In this document: piece after piece, positions 5,482 through 6,320 of the stretch
Numbering within the stretch: the first letter of the stretch is position 1
Layout of the letters: each line of letters begins with the position of its first letter
NCBI GenBank assembly: GCA_947623795.1
Contig: CANQHS010000046.1
Coordinates: 1-6,320 of the forward strand
Direction of reading: 5' to 3'
DNA length: 6,320 nucleotides
From: an uncultured Clostridia bacterium
GTDB taxonomy: Bacteria > Bacillota > Clostridia > Christensenellales > UBA1242
Notes under the pieces: generated by a model
Seen by the model: the letters and a program-made list of their open reading frames with translations, nothing else
Databases searched by the model: none
What the model was told of the DNA's origin: nothing
Position numbers and translations under genes: made by a program

Positions 5482-6320
5482 ATGAACTATATTTCAACAG
5501 TAAACAATGTTTTCTTAATCATAATGTGCGTGATAGGCGTCTTATTTGCCCACTTTATTGTTTTTGGAATCGCGGGTGTTTTTAAAAAGAAAAAATTTAA
5601 GCCCGCAAAAATGAAACACAAATATGGAATTGTTGTGGCAGCAAGGAACGAGGAAACTGTCATCGCCAACCTAATAAACAGCATTCGAGAAGCCAACTAT
5701 CCGCAAGACAAACTTAAAATTTTCGTTTGCGCTCATAATTGCACGGACAACACTTTTGTTATTGCAAAAAAACTTGGCGTTAACGTTTTTAGATATGATA
5801 ACGAAAACGAAAAAACTAAGGGCTACGCGCTAAGGTACCTCTTTCAAAAGATAAAAGAACATCATTTGGGCGATGACATTGAGGGATATTTCGTCTTTGA
5901 TGCGGACAATGTTGTTACAAGCGAATTTTTCAACAAAATGAACGACGCGTTTGAGGAAAATGGACCGGAAAGCATAATAACATCGTTTAGAAATGCAAAA
6001 AACTTTTCGTCTAGCGCCATTTCTGGGCTATATGGAATTTATTTTGCACTTGGCTGCGATTTCTACTCTCGCGGGCGAACCGCACTCGGCTGCTCGGCAA
6101 GAGTTTTCGGCACGGGCTATTTGGTTGGTGCGGAACTCTTAAAAGACGGCTGGAACACCTATTCGCTCACTGAGGATTTGGAGATAACCGCAAATCAAAT
6201 TTTATCCCACCGCAAAGTTATTCATTGCGACGAGGCGGAGTTCTTTGACGAACAGCCAACAAGCTTCAAAGTTATGTGGCGTCAACGCGTTAGGTGGAGC
6301 AAGGGCATGATGATTGTTTG
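5482..6320 (+). CDS. Membrane glycosyltransferase family 2, paralog 2 (cut by right edge)
   Basis: A partial gene: 279 complete codons, open to the edge. It starts MNYISTVNNVFLI and aligns without gaps to the first 279 residues of the preceding gene. By hand count 197 of 279 residues (about 71%) are identical. The same parts are present: an N-terminal membrane segment (about 8-33), VVAARNE, CAHNCTDNT, TKGYAL, FDADN (139-143), LTED (229-232) and RQRVRW (267-272). The missing C-terminal third should carry the membrane segments seen in paralog 1. Differences concentrate in the membrane segment, residues 92-97, residues 215-220, and after TED, where WEL becomes LEI. All catalytic motifs are intact, so it is likely an active enzyme with a related but possibly distinct acceptor or donor. 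Confidence 0.92.
   Translation, partial: MNYISTVNNVFLIIMCVIGVLFAHFIVFGIAGVFKKKKFKPAKMKHKYGIVVAARNEETVIANLINSIREANYPQDKLKIFVCAHNCTDNTFVIAKKLGVNVFRYDNENEKTKGYALRYLFQKIKEHHLGDDIEGYFVFDADNVVTSEFFNKMNDAFEENGPESIITSFRNAKNFSSSAISGLYGIYFALGCDFYSRGRTALGCSARVFGTGYLVGAELLKDGWNTYSLTEDLEITANQILSHRKVIHCDEAEFFDEQPTSFKVMWRQRVRWSKGMMIV

Overview
The window is low-GC DNA that looks bacterial and Firmicutes-like. It has AT-rich intergenic spacers, AGGAG-type ribosome binding sites, extended -10 (TGn TATAAT) promoters and standard stop codons. The gene set fits an uncultured Clostridia-type genome, but nothing here fixes the taxon.

Left half, minus strand. Reading 2802 to 1, there is a small unrecognised protein (2395-2802), a SpoU/TrmH-family RNA 2'-O-methyltransferase (1623-2354), a 470-base non-coding stretch, and then the N-terminal ~55% of polynucleotide phosphorylase (pnp), which runs off the left edge. 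The non-coding stretch (1150-1622) is not empty. It holds the pnp promoter, a rho-independent-type terminator, a 38-nt GC-richer interspersed-type repeat that overlaps the 3' end of the methyltransferase gene, and two diverged copies of an ~90-nt structured element in opposite orientation. The two copies share their flanks and central loop, but their stem sequences differ while remaining self-complementary. This is the strongest unexplained signal in the window.

Right half, plus strand. A 115-nt divergent spacer separates the minus block from a processive diacylglycerol-glycosyltransferase-like gene (MGDG-synthase/GT28 type, 2918-4012). A second promoter then precedes two tandem, paralogous membrane GT2 glycosyltransferases (4153-5457, and 5482 to beyond the right edge). 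The two GT2 proteins are about 71% identical over the 279 residues that can be compared. Together the three genes suggest a membrane glycolipid or envelope polysaccharide locus. A plausible inference is that the GT28-like enzyme makes a glycosyl-diacylglycerol on the cytoplasmic face and the GT2 enzymes extend or modify a membrane-linked glycan. The sequence does not prove substrates.

Regulation. Five promoter candidates are legible. Two of them (methyltransferase and GT28-like gene) place the predicted transcription start on or within about one base of an AUG, with no Shine-Dalgarno sequence, which suggests leaderless mRNAs. The other three genes that have their own promoter, and the second GT2 gene, have SD sequences.

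No tRNA, rRNA, CRISPR array, transposase, integrase or known defence gene was found.
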